Origin: Alphaproteobacteria bacterium
GTDB taxonomy: Bacteria > Pseudomonadota > Alphaproteobacteria > Micavibrionales > Micavibrionaceae
NCBI GenBank assembly: GCA_030424975.1
Contig: JAUHVY010000001.1
Span: 369,093-433,092 of the forward strand
DNA: 64,000 bases
Direction: 5' to 3'
Shown: piece after piece, positions 9,632 to 19,477 of the stretch
Layout: every line of letters starts with the position of its first letter
Position numbering within the stretch: the stretch's first letter is position 1
The notes under the pieces: model-generated
Seen by the model: the letters and a program-made list of their open reading frames with translations, nothing else
Told to the model about the DNA's origin: nothing
Database searches by the model: none
Translations under genes and position numbers: made by a program

Positions 9632-11935
9632 ATCACCGACCTCAAAAAGGATCAGGTATATGTTCTGGCAACAGATTTGGATGGAACATTTTTAGAAAGT
9701 AGTAATAGGCAAAAAGACGAATTATATCAATTCCTTAAAGATAATCCGAATTTCTTGTTGGTCTTTGTAACTGGCCGAAATACGGAACTTATTCTTCCTG
9801 TATTGGATGATATGTTTATTCCCACACCCGATTATATCATCGGCGATGTCGGGGCCACGGTCATCAACGGTAAAACACAGGAACACATTCAACCACTGCA
9901 GCATAATATATCGAAACGCTGGCAGGAGGCTTTGAAAGATATTTCAAAAATCCCCGAATTAAAATCACTGGATGTTCAAGACCAGCCGCAAGAGCGCCGT
10001 AAATCGTTTTACATTGACGAGGAAAAGGTTGATCCGCAGGCGATCATTAAAATGTTGGAGGCTTGCAATTGTGATGTTTTGCACTCTAACAGTATTTACT
10101 TAGATATCCTTCCCAAGGGCGTCAATAAGGGAGCAACGCTTCATGCTCTGATCGAACAGCTTGGTATCCCGCATGAAAATGTGATGGTAGCCGGTGATAC
10201 AATGAATGATTTCAGTATGTATGATAAAGGCTATCGCGGTGTTGTTTTAAACAATTCAGAACAACCGTTGAAAGACGCAGCAAAGGGTCTGGATAATGTT
10301 TATTATTCCGCCAAGGATGGCACGGATGGCATAATGGAGGCGCTGGACCATTTTGATATGCTTAAGCGTGTAGAGAGTGTAGAGGAACCGGTAGAGTACG
10401 GTGATTCCGATTTGGTGATGGTTTATCACCGCCTGCCGTTTAAAGAGGTGCAAGAAGGCAAAAAAACCATCCGTCAAAAGCACAGTAGCCCGAACGGTAT
10501 TATTCCGACATTGCTTGGATTCTTTAGTGAGAAGCAAAAGGGGTCTTGGGTTGCGTGGTCTTTATCGGACACACGTCATCCGGAAGATTTTGAAGAGCAT
10601 GTATATGTTGACCGTGAAAAGTATGAAAACCTCAAGGTGTGTCGTGTACCGCTGACTGAAAAAGATGTAAAGATTTTCTATGAGGTCTTTTCAAAAGAGG
10701 CGTTTTGGTTGCTTATCCACTCATTCCATGAAAAGGCTGTGTTCAATCACGATCATTGGGATCATTTCGTAGAGATTAATCGCATTTTCGCGGAAAAAGC
10801 AGCACAAGAAGCGTCGAAGGGGGCAACTGTATGGGTTCATGACTATAATTTATGGTTGGTTCCGGGGATTTTGCGTGGCCTTCGCCCTGATGTGAAGATT
10901 GCGTTTTATCATCATACACCGTTCCCATCGGCTGATATTTTCAATATGTTGCCATGGAGCCGCGAGATTATAAATTCACTGTTGCAGTGTAATTATGTGG
11001 GCTTTCATATTCCGCAATATGTCGATAATTTTGTGAATGTTGTGCGTTCAAATTATAAAACCGAGATCAATAAGCGTGAATATTCTGCGCCGCGTTTCAA
11101 ATCCTTTGGTTGTGCCATTGGTGTGGAGCGTTATGTGACCTCACTGACGACTGAACTTAATACTTTGCGTCTTGGTGCGCATCCGGTAGGCATTAACTGT
11201 AATAATGTTGAGAACCTGGTGAATACCGAAACGGTGCAGGGGCTGTATGATAAGATCCGGGAGGAGATTGGCGATCGAAAGTGTATTTTGTCGATTGAGC
11301 GTACGGATTACACCAAGGGGCCGATTGAAAAGCTGAAGGCTTTTGAAAAGTTCTTGGAAGATTATCCGGATATGCGTGACAGGGTTTCGTTGATTATGGT
11401 GTGTACACCTGCGGCGAAGGGTATGAAAATCTATGACGAGATCAGTCAGGACATTGCCTATCATGTTGGTATTATCAATGGGCGCTACGGTACCTATAGC
11501 TGGACACCGATTAAATATATTAACCGCATGGTTCCTTTTGAAGATGTGATTGCATATTACAAGGCCGCAGATGTGGCATGGGTGACACCGCTTCGGGACG
11601 GTTTGAACCTTGTCTCCAAGGAATTTGTGATGGCAAAGCATTACGCAGATATTCCGGGCGCATTGGTCTTGTCTGAATTTGCGGGTGCGGCTGTGGAATT
11701 ACATGGTGCCTTCTTGGTAAACCCGTATGATGTTAAAGACATGTCGGAAACATTACACCGTGCATTGACCGCAACGGATGCAGACAAAAAATCACGTATT
11801 CGCCGCATGGCATCAATCATTAAAACATATGATGTTTATGCATGGGGTAAGGATTTCTTGAATAGTATCAAAGCAAAAAAGCCCTCACTAAAGGTGGTCA
11901 AAGATGATGACACACCGCCGTCAAAGGCCGCTTAG
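9632..11935 (+). CDS. ggpPS: HAD phosphatase-GT20 glycosyltransferase fusion, probably glucosylglycerol-phosphate synthase/phosphatase
   Basis: Residues 1-250 are an HAD-IIB phosphatase: Asp15/Asp17 in DLDGTF, VFVTGRN, LPKGVNKG and GDTMND (188-193). The rest is a GT20 synthase: YHHTPFP (426-432), ERTDYTKGP and TPLRDGLNLVSKEFV. Phosphatase before synthase is the order described for GgpPS, which joins ADP-glucose to glycerol-3-phosphate and dephosphorylates the product to glucosylglycerol. Plant trehalose fusions have the reverse order, and trehalose synthesis remains an alternative. No ATG, GTG or TTG lies between the upstream stop (9593) and the HAD motif. I place the start at ATC 9632, 9 nt after AGGAG; CTG at 9665 is the alternative. 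Confidence 0.75.
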   Translation: MTDLKKDQVYVLATDLDGTFLESSNRQKDELYQFLKDNPNFLLVFVTGRNTELILPVLDDMFIPTPDYIIGDVGATVINGKTQEHIQPLQHNISKRWQEALKDISKIPELKSLDVQDQPQERRKSFYIDEEKVDPQAIIKMLEACNCDVLHSNSIYLDILPKGVNKGATLHALIEQLGIPHENVMVAGDTMNDFSMYDKGYRGVVLNNSEQPLKDAAKGLDNVYYSAKDGTDGIMEALDHFDMLKRVESVEEPVEYGDSDLVMVYHRLPFKEVQEGKKTIRQKHSSPNGIIPTLLGFFSEKQKGSWVAWSLSDTRHPEDFEEHVYVDREKYENLKVCRVPLTEKDVKIFYEVFSKEAFWLLIHSFHEKAVFNHDHWDHFVEINRIFAEKAAQEASKGATVWVHDYNLWLVPGILRGLRPDVKIAFYHHTPFPSADIFNMLPWSREIINSLLQCNYVGFHIPQYVDNFVNVVRSNYKTEINKREYSAPRFKSFGCAIGVERYVTSLTTELNTLRLGAHPVGINCNNVENLVNTETVQGLYDKIREEIGDRKCILSIERTDYTKGPIEKLKAFEKFLEDYPDMRDRVSLIMVCTPAAKGMKIYDEISQDIAYHVGIINGRYGTYSWTPIKYINRMVPFEDVIAYYKAADVAWVTPLRDGLNLVSKEFVMAKHYADIPGALVLSEFAGAAVELHGAFLVNPYDVKDMSETLHRALTATDADKKSRIRRMASIIKTYDVYAWGKDFLNSIKAKKPSLKVVKDDDTPPSKAA

Positions 11936-11972
11936 CTTATTATAGATATAAACGGATAAGATTTATTAAAGG

Positions 11973-11992
11973 CGCCGCGTAATTATGCGGCG
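11973..11992 (+). terminator. Hairpin at the convergent ends of ggpPS and nhaA
   Basis: CGCCGC (11973-11978) and GCGGCG (11987-11992) form a 6-bp GC stem with an 8-nt loop. It overlaps the last codons of nhaA and is followed by TCTTCTT on the plus strand. It probably ends the ggpPS transcript, although the U-run is weak. Confidence 0.5.
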
Positions 11993-13194
11993 TCTTCTTG
12001 GTCTGGGGCTTTGGGCAGGCTTACATGTAGGATGCCGTATGCAATAGCCGCAGAAATGATAGAGCCGATAAGGATACCGAAGCGATCACCATTAAAGCCT
12101 TGTCCATGTTCAAAGGCCAAGCCGGCGATGAACAAGCTCATTGTGAAGCCGATACCACAGGCACAAGATACGCCGAAGATCTGCTTCCAATTTACGCGAT
12201 CAGGCAGTGATGCGAATCCGGAGAGGACAGCCAAGCCTACAAAAATCATGATACCCAGAGGTTTGCCGATCACTAGGCCCGATACAACACCCATCGTGAT
12301 AGGGTGGAATATATCCGAAATGCCAATGCCTCCCATATATAACCCTGCATTTGCAAAGGCGAATATAGGTAAAATAGCATAGGCTACTGGCGTGTGAAGG
12401 TCGTGTTCTAATTTATAAAGAGGTGAATTCCCGTCTTCATCACGCATTGGAATACAGAACGCGATTAACACACCCGCTAGCGTTGCATGAACACCTGATT
12501 TCAGAACAGCTACCCATAGTACAATCCCGAGTAATATATAACCTGATGTCTTTGTTACGCCCATGCGGTTCATTAGGATACCAATCCCAAGGGCAACACC
12601 CCCAATCATGAGCGCGTTGTAGGACAGATCGCCGGAATAGAATATGGCGATAATCACAATTGCGGCCAAGTCGTCAAAAATTGCCAGTGTCAATAAAAAC
12701 ACTTTAAGTGCGGTGGGTACACGTTTGCCGAACAAGGAAAGCAGAGCCAGTGCAAAGGCGATGTCGGTTGCGACGGGAATTGCCCATCCATCCAATGCGA
12801 CACTGTTATCCCAATTGATGCCCGCATATATAAGGGCCGGAACAATCATCCCGCCTAATGCCCCAAGACCGGGCATTACGATTTGATCAAAGGAGGAAAG
12901 CTCGCCCTCTAAAATTTCTCTCTTGATTTCCAAGCCGATAACAAAGAAGAAAATTGCCATTAGCCCGTCATTAATCCAAAGCAATAAGGGTTTTGCAATT
13001 TTTAAATCGCCTATTTGTATGGCGACTTTGGTTTCCAAGATCATGTCATATAAAGACAAGAACGGTGAGTTTGCAATGATCATCGCCAGAATAGTGGCAG
13101 CCAGAAGCAATATGCCGCCAGTAGATTCCATGCGCATGAATTCGCGAATTTTCAGAGTAATATCTGCGGATATGATTTTCGTATTCATGTCCAC
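11983..13194 (-). CDS. nhaA: Na+/H+ antiporter NhaA
   Basis: A 403-residue inner-membrane protein with about 12 hydrophobic segments. It keeps the NhaA ion-binding aspartates: Asp144 in PVATDIAFALA and Asp174/Asp175 in AIFDDLAAI. The spacing between them is the same as between Asp133 and Asp163/164 of E. coli NhaA. It exchanges internal sodium for external protons in sodium and pH homeostasis. It lies tail to tail with the probable glucosylglycerol gene, so two salt-adaptation functions are neighbours, although they are not co-transcribed. The C-terminus (KAPDQEDAA) is short and acidic. Confidence 0.96.
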   Translation of the reverse strand: MDMNTKIISADITLKIREFMRMESTGGILLLAATILAMIIANSPFLSLYDMILETKVAIQIGDLKIAKPLLLWINDGLMAIFFFVIGLEIKREILEGELSSFDQIVMPGLGALGGMIVPALIYAGINWDNSVALDGWAIPVATDIAFALALLSLFGKRVPTALKVFLLTLAIFDDLAAIVIIAIFYSGDLSYNALMIGGVALGIGILMNRMGVTKTSGYILLGIVLWVAVLKSGVHATLAGVLIAFCIPMRDEDGNSPLYKLEHDLHTPVAYAILPIFAFANAGLYMGGIGISDIFHPITMGVVSGLVIGKPLGIMIFVGLAVLSGFASLPDRVNWKQIFGVSCACGIGFTMSLFIAGLAFEHGQGFNGDRFGILIGSIISAAIAYGILHVSLPKAPDQEDAA

Positions 13195-13255
13195 AGATAT
13201 AATGACAATTTATGTTTTTTCAAGTGAAATCGAATAGTTTGTGAACGATTTCTCC

Positions 13256-14182
13256 TTAATCCAGGTTCAAATATTCAACGATAGTCTCGGGTAATGTCTT
13301 ACCGTACGTGTTGATCAAGCCTTCATTTAGCGTCGCAGGAGAGTGATCGGCTTCCTCTAAGATTAAAAGCTCATAGTTTGTGCCCGAAGCTGCAAAAACT
13401 GACTTTGTTGATTCTTGCGAGTTGTAATCAGTTTTTTTGTTGAATCCTTCAACAGTGTGTCCTCCCTCAACAGGAAGATTTGTATCCTTTGCGCCATGTA
13501 TGTTTTTAATGCGACTGCCTTTTGATTTCGTGCAAGTCTTTACATCCATCTGTAATGTACCTGATAAGGTTATAGCGTCTTTATATAGGTCGGTTTCGCA
13601 TATGATCCTTTGTGTCATCATTGCGCCGTTCGAATGGCCTGTACCATATACATGGCTTTTATCAATGCCATAGTTATTATGCATATACTCAATGGCTCCT
13701 GAAATAAAACTTACATCGTCTATATTATTTGCTTGTGGCTGGCCGCAGCAGTCACCGGCATTCCAACCTTTGAATTTTTCGGGTAATTTTCTGGCGACCT
13801 GTGTGCCGTCCATATAGGCCACAGCAAATCCGAACTTATCGGCTAGTGGGTCGAGGCCTATGTAATTTTGAATTTGTTTCGCGCTACCAAAACCGCCATG
13901 TAGAACGATGAGTAAAGGGCGGTTTTTTGTTTTGTCGAATGATTTTGGTGTATATAGGGTGAATGTCCTGTCACCAAGTTGAAGGTTCTCGGATTTTCCG
14001 GAGCCTTGAATATATAGGCCTTCTTTTGATCCTTTGTTATTGTTTTCGTTTTCGCGTTGTTCCATTTTCTTTTTAATTATTTTCCCTAAGAAGCCCTCGC
14101 TGTTTTTTTCACGGCTGTGTGATGGCTGGGGGTAAAGGGAAGTGATTAATAATAAGCATAAAGTAAGTGTGTAATATTTCAT
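13256..14182 (-). CDS. Secreted PHB depolymerase/LpqC-type esterase
   Basis: A 308-residue alpha/beta hydrolase with a signal peptide (cleavage near PSHS). The oxyanion region is LIVLHGGFGSA. The catalytic triad would be Ser184 in GHSNG, Asp233 in HGAKDTNLP and His280 in EEADHSPA. The motif WNAGDCCGQPQ is typical of the LpqC/PHB depolymerase-like family (COG3509), which also includes feruloyl and acetyl-xylan esterases. The basic, asparagine-rich linker before the hydrolase domain (about residues 30-55) is unusual. It is exported, but the substrate is not identifiable; polyester or plant-type ester cleavage is possible. Confidence 0.85.
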   Translation of the reverse strand: MKYYTLTLCLLLITSLYPQPSHSREKNSEGFLGKIIKKKMEQRENENNNKGSKEGLYIQGSGKSENLQLGDRTFTLYTPKSFDKTKNRPLLIVLHGGFGSAKQIQNYIGLDPLADKFGFAVAYMDGTQVARKLPEKFKGWNAGDCCGQPQANNIDDVSFISGAIEYMHNNYGIDKSHVYGTGHSNGAMMTQRIICETDLYKDAITLSGTLQMDVKTCTKSKGSRIKNIHGAKDTNLPVEGGHTVEGFNKKTDYNSQESTKSVFAASGTNYELLILEEADHSPATLNEGLINTYGKTLPETIVEYLNLD

Positions 14183-14337
14183 TTTTTTCGTTTTCTCTAA
14201 AATTTTTTTATAGTGATGTGACGATCATATTTTCATATTCCCTTCGAAAAAAAATAAAATTTATTGCTATGGTTTTTATTTTTGATGCGTTAGCCTTTGT
14301 TCATAAATAGACATTTCGTGTGGAAAGGGAGGGAGCC

Positions 14338-15573
14338 ATGAGCAGGGTTTTCTTGTTATCAGTATCAATATTATCCATTAGTTTTGGCGCAAATAGCTAT
14401 GCGGCGCAATCATTACCAAATGATGCCGCCTCTTTTCACAATGCTTTCGGTTTTCAAATGATTGCCTATAACACGCAGGCGACAAAAGATTTGATCGCTC
14501 TGACGCAAGCGAAGAAAACTGATGATGTCGCGGCCCTGAAAAAGTTTTTGGATCAGGGAGCTGATATTAACGCGAAGAATGGTTTTGGGGCGACGGCGCT
14601 GGCTATGGCCGCAGATAACGGCCATACTGAAGCCGTTAAGTTACTTGTTGCGCGTAAGGCAGATGTTAATTTGGTAGAGAACAGGGGGGTGACGCCACTG
14701 TTTATGGCAAGTTTGAAAGGTTATGGCGAAATTGTAAATATTTTGTTATCTGCCAAGGCGGATCCGGATGTGAAAGATGCGCGCAGAGGTTTTGCTGCCC
14801 TGTCTGTTGCTGCTCAATTCGGTCATTTGAATGTAGTCAGAAGCCTTGTTAAGGCAGGGGCAGATGTAAACACGCAAAGCAATAGTGGTAAGACTCCCCT
14901 ATATATGGCTGTGCAGAAAAAGGGGAATTTTGACGTCGTGAGTGCGTTGTTAAGCGCGAAGGCCGATTTGCTATTAGGTGAGAAAACGAAAGATGGTGTT
15001 CGTACGCCCTTGCTTGAAGCTTATAAGGCGGGTGACAAAAAAATCATAAACGCAATTGAAGCCTCTTTGCCGTCATGCATACAATCTAAGAAGATGGGTG
15101 ATTGGGATGTGATGATTAAACCAGGTGGGTATACTTTGACCCCAAAATTGACAAAGGTGAAGGACACCAAAAAAAATCAGAGCATTACTTTTTCAAAATA
15201 CAAAGATAAAGTGTCCTTTAATTATAACCATACCATAACGGGTCATAGTGCAAGTGACGCATATAAAATTTACGTAGATAATCAAATGGTATTTGAGGCT
15301 GTTTACGATGTTGAGTATAAGAACGATAAAAAAGTTTCTGAAACAATGCCGGTTATTCCATTGAATATTATAGATAAAATGTCATCCGGACAAAGTGCAA
15401 AGGTGCAGCATATCCGCTTTGCTAAAACAAACAGCCGAGAAGGGGATGTTGCTTATTTTTCACTTCAGGGTATGGGGAAGGCAATAGAAATCGCAGAAAA
15501 AGGTGCTGAGCTTGCGGAAAAAGAGAAGGCTTCAGGGCGTTGCGCTGTTTTTAATATTTTCGCGCTTCAATAA
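14338..15573 (+). CDS. Exported ankyrin-repeat protein
   Basis: A 411-residue protein. The ATG at 14338 follows AGGGAGGGAG; an upstream in-frame GTG (14320) is less likely because the signal peptide MSRVFLLSVSILSISFGANS starts at the ATG. Residues of about 60-230 form four to five ankyrin repeats, for example FGATALAMAADNGHTEAVKL and GVTPLFMASLKGYGEIVNIL. The C-terminal 180 residues (from about PSCIQSKKMGDWDVM) form a lysine-rich, beta-looking domain that I do not recognise. The repeats imply protein binding in the periplasm or outside the cell. Confidence 0.85.
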   Translation: MSRVFLLSVSILSISFGANSYAAQSLPNDAASFHNAFGFQMIAYNTQATKDLIALTQAKKTDDVAALKKFLDQGADINAKNGFGATALAMAADNGHTEAVKLLVARKADVNLVENRGVTPLFMASLKGYGEIVNILLSAKADPDVKDARRGFAALSVAAQFGHLNVVRSLVKAGADVNTQSNSGKTPLYMAVQKKGNFDVVSALLSAKADLLLGEKTKDGVRTPLLEAYKAGDKKIINAIEASLPSCIQSKKMGDWDVMIKPGGYTLTPKLTKVKDTKKNQSITFSKYKDKVSFNYNHTITGHSASDAYKIYVDNQMVFEAVYDVEYKNDKKVSETMPVIPLNIIDKMSSGQSAKVQHIRFAKTNSREGDVAYFSLQGMGKAIEIAEKGAELAEKEKASGRCAVFNIFALQ

Positions 15574-15664
15574 TTTTTGATCAAATTTATATATTTTTTC
15601 GGGGGCGTGCATCGCCCCTTAAGCTTCTGGAATGAGCGTGTGATTCTTCACATGTCTGCGTGTG

Positions 15665-15967
15665 TTATTTCCCACCCATGAGGTGTTTGATTTCATCTTC
15701 CAGGCGCGCTATATGCTCATAAGATTGATCAATCATAGAGGGGATGAGGCGGTAAACAGGGACGCGTAGTGCTTTTGCGAGTTTGTATACGGTTTCAAGC
15801 TTTGGGCTGGCTGAGCGGTTTTGTAGAATATCGCGCACGGCGGTTTCCCCTAATCCTGCCTCTATGGACAGGCGTTTGGGATTGGTTTTTGCTTTTCGCT
15901 CTTTGAGGATCTCAGCAAGGTTCTTTTTGAACTCTGCTGTTAACGCATCCGTATCAATGTCTTTCAT
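15665..15967 (-). CDS. Small XRE-family (Cro/C1-type) DNA-binding protein
   Basis: A 100-residue helix-turn-helix protein. The HTH spans about residues 28-72, with LSIEAGLGETAVRDILQNRS as recognition elements and ETVYKLAKALRVPVYRLIP as the closing helices. A short helical tail (YEHIARLEDEIKHLM) may help dimerisation. It is a repressor-type domain alone, with no peptidase or sensor domain. Its neighbour in the same orientation is a hydrophobic small protein, but a strong terminator lies between them, so they are separate transcripts. Target unknown. Confidence 0.85.
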   Translation of the reverse strand: MKDIDTDALTAEFKKNLAEILKERKAKTNPKRLSIEAGLGETAVRDILQNRSASPKLETVYKLAKALRVPVYRLIPSMIDQSYEHIARLEDEIKHLMGGK

Positions 15968-16023
15968 GCTGGTATGATGACGTTTTAAGTGCGGTTTGTG
16001 AAGGAATAGGGTGTTTTGGGCAT

Positions 16024-16047
16024 AAAAAAACCCTGCATAACGCAGGG
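16024..16047 (-). terminator. Intrinsic terminator of the hydrophobic protein gene
   Basis: GCAGGG (16042-16047) and CCCTGC (16031-16036) form a stem with a 5-nt loop. On the minus strand it is followed at once by seven U residues (16024-16030). It lies 22 nt beyond the stop codon of the 16069-16452 gene. Confidence 0.8.
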
Positions 16048-16068
16048 CTTGTTTTAAAATTTATAACT

Positions 16069-16452
16069 TTATGCCGGGTCAAGCGGTGTGAAGTCCGTAC
16101 CTGTGACGAAGTCGCTAACGCCGCCAACAGCGCTGCTGCCCAAATCCCATGCTCCGGACCATACCGGCCCGCTATTTGCAACGCCTGTGCCGATATAGGT
16201 TGCAGCGTTACCCATAGTTTGGAGAATTGTGCCGCCTAAGGTGTCTGCCGCCGCTTGTGTGCCCAAATTGCCTGCTACTGCCGCCAAAAGTTGTGGTTGC
16301 ATTGCAAAGGAAACGCCAGCTACGAGTGTTCCGGCCATAAGGGCGTATTTACCAACTTTAACTGCTGTGTTGAAGCCAGACTTGATGTTGCCCCACGCTC
16401 CGCGTCCGGCATTTTCTACGCTATCAACTGTGTTTGTTATTGGATCCGCCAT
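16069..16452 (-). CDS. Small alanine/glycine-rich hydrophobic protein, function unknown
   Basis: A 127-residue protein with one or two hydrophobic segments (VGKYALMAGTLVAGVSFAM and LLAAVAGNLGTQAAADTLGG) and a glycine/serine-rich C-terminal half. It has no conventional Sec signal peptide: the N-terminus is MADPITNTVDSVENAGRGAW. The gene has its own strong terminator, so it is probably a single-gene unit. I do not recognise the family. Composition resembles small membrane-associated or secreted glycine-rich proteins, including some bacteriocin-like peptides, but no specific motif supports that. Confidence 0.6.
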   Translation of the reverse strand: MADPITNTVDSVENAGRGAWGNIKSGFNTAVKVGKYALMAGTLVAGVSFAMQPQLLAAVAGNLGTQAAADTLGGTILQTMGNAATYIGTGVANSGPVWSGAWDLGSSAVGGVSDFVTGTDFTPLDPA

Positions 16453-16548
16453 GCTTTAAATCCTTCATTCACCCAAATTATTTATTATTTTCATATTTTT
16501 TTACACTTTATCATGCCCGAAATATTTATTGCAAGCTTTTTGTTGCGC

Positions 16549-19419
16549 TTATTCAGCGGCTTCAGTGAGTGTTTTGGGTTTTTCCAACATGGGTTTGAGG
16601 AATGTTCCTGTGTGGCTATTTGCGTGTTTACAGATATCTTCGGGTGTGCCTGTGGCTACGACATTTCCGCCTTTGTCGCCACCTTCAGGGCCGATATCGA
16701 TGATGTGGTCTGCGGTTTTGATGACATCAAGGTTGTGCTCGATGACAATAACGGTGTTGCCTTGGTCGACTAATTTATGAAGTACAATCAATAGTTTGCG
16801 CACATCTTCAAAGTGTAATCCTGTGGTTGGCTCATCAAGGATATATAGTGTTTTTCCTGTTGATCGCTTTGACAGCTCTTTTGATAGCTTTACACGCTGG
16901 GCTTCGCCGCCGGACAGTGTGTTGGCTTGTTGTCCGACTTTGACGTAGGATAGCCCGACATCTTTCAATGTTTCCATTTTATCGCGAATAGAGGGGATTG
17001 CCTCGAAGAATTCTGCGGCTTCTTCGACCGTCATATCAAGGACATCAGCGATGGATTTGCTCTTATACTTTACTTCCAATGTTTCGCGGTTGTATCGTTT
17101 CCCGTTGCACGATTCGCATTCTACATAGACATCCGGAAGGAAGTGCATTTCGATTTTGATAACGCCGTCCCCTTGGCATGATTCGCATCGTCCGCCCTTC
17201 ACGTTGAACGAGAAGCGTCCGGCCTTATACCCTCTGGCCTTAGCCTCCGGCAAGCCGGCGAACCAGTCACGAATCGGCCCAAATGCGCCCGTATACGTTG
17301 CTGGGTTTGATCGCGGGGTGCGCCCGATGGGGGATTGGTCGATATCAATCACTTTATCGACATGCTCAAATCCTGTTATGTCCGCATAGGGGAGGGGCGT
17401 TTCCTTTGATTTCATAAGCGTACGGCTTGCGGCGCGGTATAGTGTATCAAGTGTCAGTGATGATTTTCCTGACCCCGAAACACCTGTTACACATGTAAAC
17501 GTGCCAAGTGGGAAGGTTGCGTCCACGTTTTTAAGGTTGTTGCCTGTTGCGCCTTTTACGGTAATTGATTTTCCCTTTTTACCTTTACGGCGTTTTTCTG
17601 GGATGGGTACATCTTTTTCGCCGCGCATATATTGGGCGGTAATGCTGTCTTTGTGCTTGAAAACCTCTTCTGGGGTTCCTTGTGCGATGACCTGTCCGCC
17701 ATGTACGCCTGCGCCCGGGCCAATATCAATCAGGTGGTCTGCTGTGCGGATGGCGTCTTCGTCATGTTCAACTACGAGAACGGTATTCCCAAGGTCACGC
17801 AATCGTTTAAGTGTTTCAAGCAGGCGGTTATTATCACGTTGATGTAGCCCGATAGATGGTTCGTCCAGAACGTAGAGTACGCCTGTTAAGCCTGAGCCTA
17901 TTTGTGACGCTAATCTGATACGTTGCGATTCCCCGCCCGACAGGGTTCCTGATGCGCGTGATAAATTCAGATAATCCAATCCGACATTCCGCAGGAAGGT
18001 CAGGCGCTCTAAAATCTCTTTTAGGATTTTTTCGGCGATTTGCGATTGTTGGTTGCTTAGGTTTTTATCAACGGATGTGAACCATTTATGCGCCTCTTCG
18101 ATGCTCATGGCGGTGATCTGCGCAATGTCTTTGCCGTCAATTTTGACCGCCAGCGGTTCATCCTTCAGGCGTTTGCCGTTACAGCTATGGCATGCTGATG
18201 TGATCATGAATTCTGAGAGCTTCTCGCGTGCAGCGTTGCTTTCTGTTTCGATCATGCGTCGTTTCAGGTTGTTTATGACCCCCTCAAACGGCTTGTTACT
18301 TTTCCATGAACTGTCATTTTTGCTTGTATACGTGGTCTTGATGGCTGTTTTGCCTGACCCGTGCATCATGATGTCTTTATGCTTGCGATCCAGCTCTTCC
18401 CAAGGGGTGTTGACGCTGAACCCGTAATGATCCGCAACTGCCTCCATAGCTTGCATGTAAAATGGTGCGAAGTTTTTTGACCATGGAACGATTGCGCCTT
18501 CGGCGATGGATTTGCTCGGGTCGGGAACCACAAGGGATTCATCGAAATCGTTTTTTTCACCCAGGCCGTCACAAGACGGGCAGGCGCCGTGCGGCGAGTT
18601 GAATGAGAATAGGCGCGGTTCAATTTCGGCGATTGTGAACCCTGAAACGGGGCAAGCAAATTTCTCGGAAAATAGCTTTTGCGCGCCGCTTGTGGCGTCT
18701 TCGGCTATCACTAAACCATCCGCCAATGAGAGGGCTGTTTCGACGGAATCCGCAAGACGTTTTTGTAATGTGTCTTTTGAATCATTGCGTATCACAAGGC
18801 GGTCTATCACAACCTCGATGTTGTGCTTTATTTGTTTGTTAAGCTCCGGCACGTCTTCAATATCATAAAGCTCGCCGTCAACCTTAATTCTTGCATAACC
18901 TTTTGCTTGTAAGTCTTTGAATTCTTTCCTGTATTCGCCTTTGCGCCCGCGCACGATCGGGCTGAGGATGTAGAGCTTTGTGCCGTCTTCCATCGCAAGG
19001 ATTTGATCCACGATTTCACTGACGGTTTGGCTGGTGATCGGCTCGCCCGTAGTCGGGGAATACGGTATGCCCACGCGCGCCCACAACAGGCGCATGTAAT
19101 CGTAGATTTCTGTAACCGTTCCAACGGTAGAACGTGGGTTTTTACTGGTTGTTTTTTGTTCAATTGAAATGGCAGGTGATAGGCCTTCGATGCTGTCGAC
19201 ATCGGGTTTTTGCATCATTTCCAAAAATTGACGGGCATAAGCGGATAAGCTTTCGACATAGCGACGTTGCCCTTCGGCATAAATCGTATCAAACGCAAGA
19301 GATGATTTGCCCGAGCCGGACAGGCCGGTAATCACCACCAGCTTATCTCGCGGGATGTCGATGTTTATGTTTTTCAGGTTATGTTCACGCGCGCCGCGCA
19401 CACTAATTTCTGTCAGCAT
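16549..19419 (-). CDS. uvrA: Excinuclease ABC subunit A
   Basis: The 956-residue damage-recognition ATPase of nucleotide excision repair. Two ABC modules are present: Walker [10 protein letters not shown] near residue 33 and GVSGSGKSS in the second half, each with an LSGGE signature and a DEPS or DEPT Walker B. Zinc-binding cysteines occur in CPSCDGLG and in the CESCQGDG / CESCNGKRY pair. The dimer loads UvrB onto damaged DNA. mfd in the same window would direct the system to stalled RNA polymerase. uvrA diverging from ssb, with a GGDEF gene inserted between them, fits alphaproteobacterial gene order. Confidence 0.98.
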   Translation of the reverse strand: MLTEISVRGAREHNLKNINIDIPRDKLVVITGLSGSGKSSLAFDTIYAEGQRRYVESLSAYARQFLEMMQKPDVDSIEGLSPAISIEQKTTSKNPRSTVGTVTEIYDYMRLLWARVGIPYSPTTGEPITSQTVSEIVDQILAMEDGTKLYILSPIVRGRKGEYRKEFKDLQAKGYARIKVDGELYDIEDVPELNKQIKHNIEVVIDRLVIRNDSKDTLQKRLADSVETALSLADGLVIAEDATSGAQKLFSEKFACPVSGFTIAEIEPRLFSFNSPHGACPSCDGLGEKNDFDESLVVPDPSKSIAEGAIVPWSKNFAPFYMQAMEAVADHYGFSVNTPWEELDRKHKDIMMHGSGKTAIKTTYTSKNDSSWKSNKPFEGVINNLKRRMIETESNAAREKLSEFMITSACHSCNGKRLKDEPLAVKIDGKDIAQITAMSIEEAHKWFTSVDKNLSNQQSQIAEKILKEILERLTFLRNVGLDYLNLSRASGTLSGGESQRIRLASQIGSGLTGVLYVLDEPSIGLHQRDNNRLLETLKRLRDLGNTVLVVEHDEDAIRTADHLIDIGPGAGVHGGQVIAQGTPEEVFKHKDSITAQYMRGEKDVPIPEKRRKGKKGKSITVKGATGNNLKNVDATFPLGTFTCVTGVSGSGKSSLTLDTLYRAASRTLMKSKETPLPYADITGFEHVDKVIDIDQSPIGRTPRSNPATYTGAFGPIRDWFAGLPEAKARGYKAGRFSFNVKGGRCESCQGDGVIKIEMHFLPDVYVECESCNGKRYNRETLEVKYKSKSIADVLDMTVEEAAEFFEAIPSIRDKMETLKDVGLSYVKVGQQANTLSGGEAQRVKLSKELSKRSTGKTLYILDEPTTGLHFEDVRKLLIVLHKLVDQGNTVIVIEHNLDVIKTADHIIDIGPEGGDKGGNVVATGTPEDICKHANSHTGTFLKPMLEKPKTLTEAAE

Positions 19420-19477
19420 GTTTTCTTTATGGCTGATCTTGAGATCGAAGAAAAGAAAAGTTTTGGCTTTTGCCGAA

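Noticed and set aside
9517-9702. A 61-codon plus-strand frame just upstream of the HAD-GT20 gene
   Set aside because: It overlaps the true N-terminus of the fusion protein in another phase, is very basic with no family resemblance, and the HAD motif clearly belongs to the other frame.
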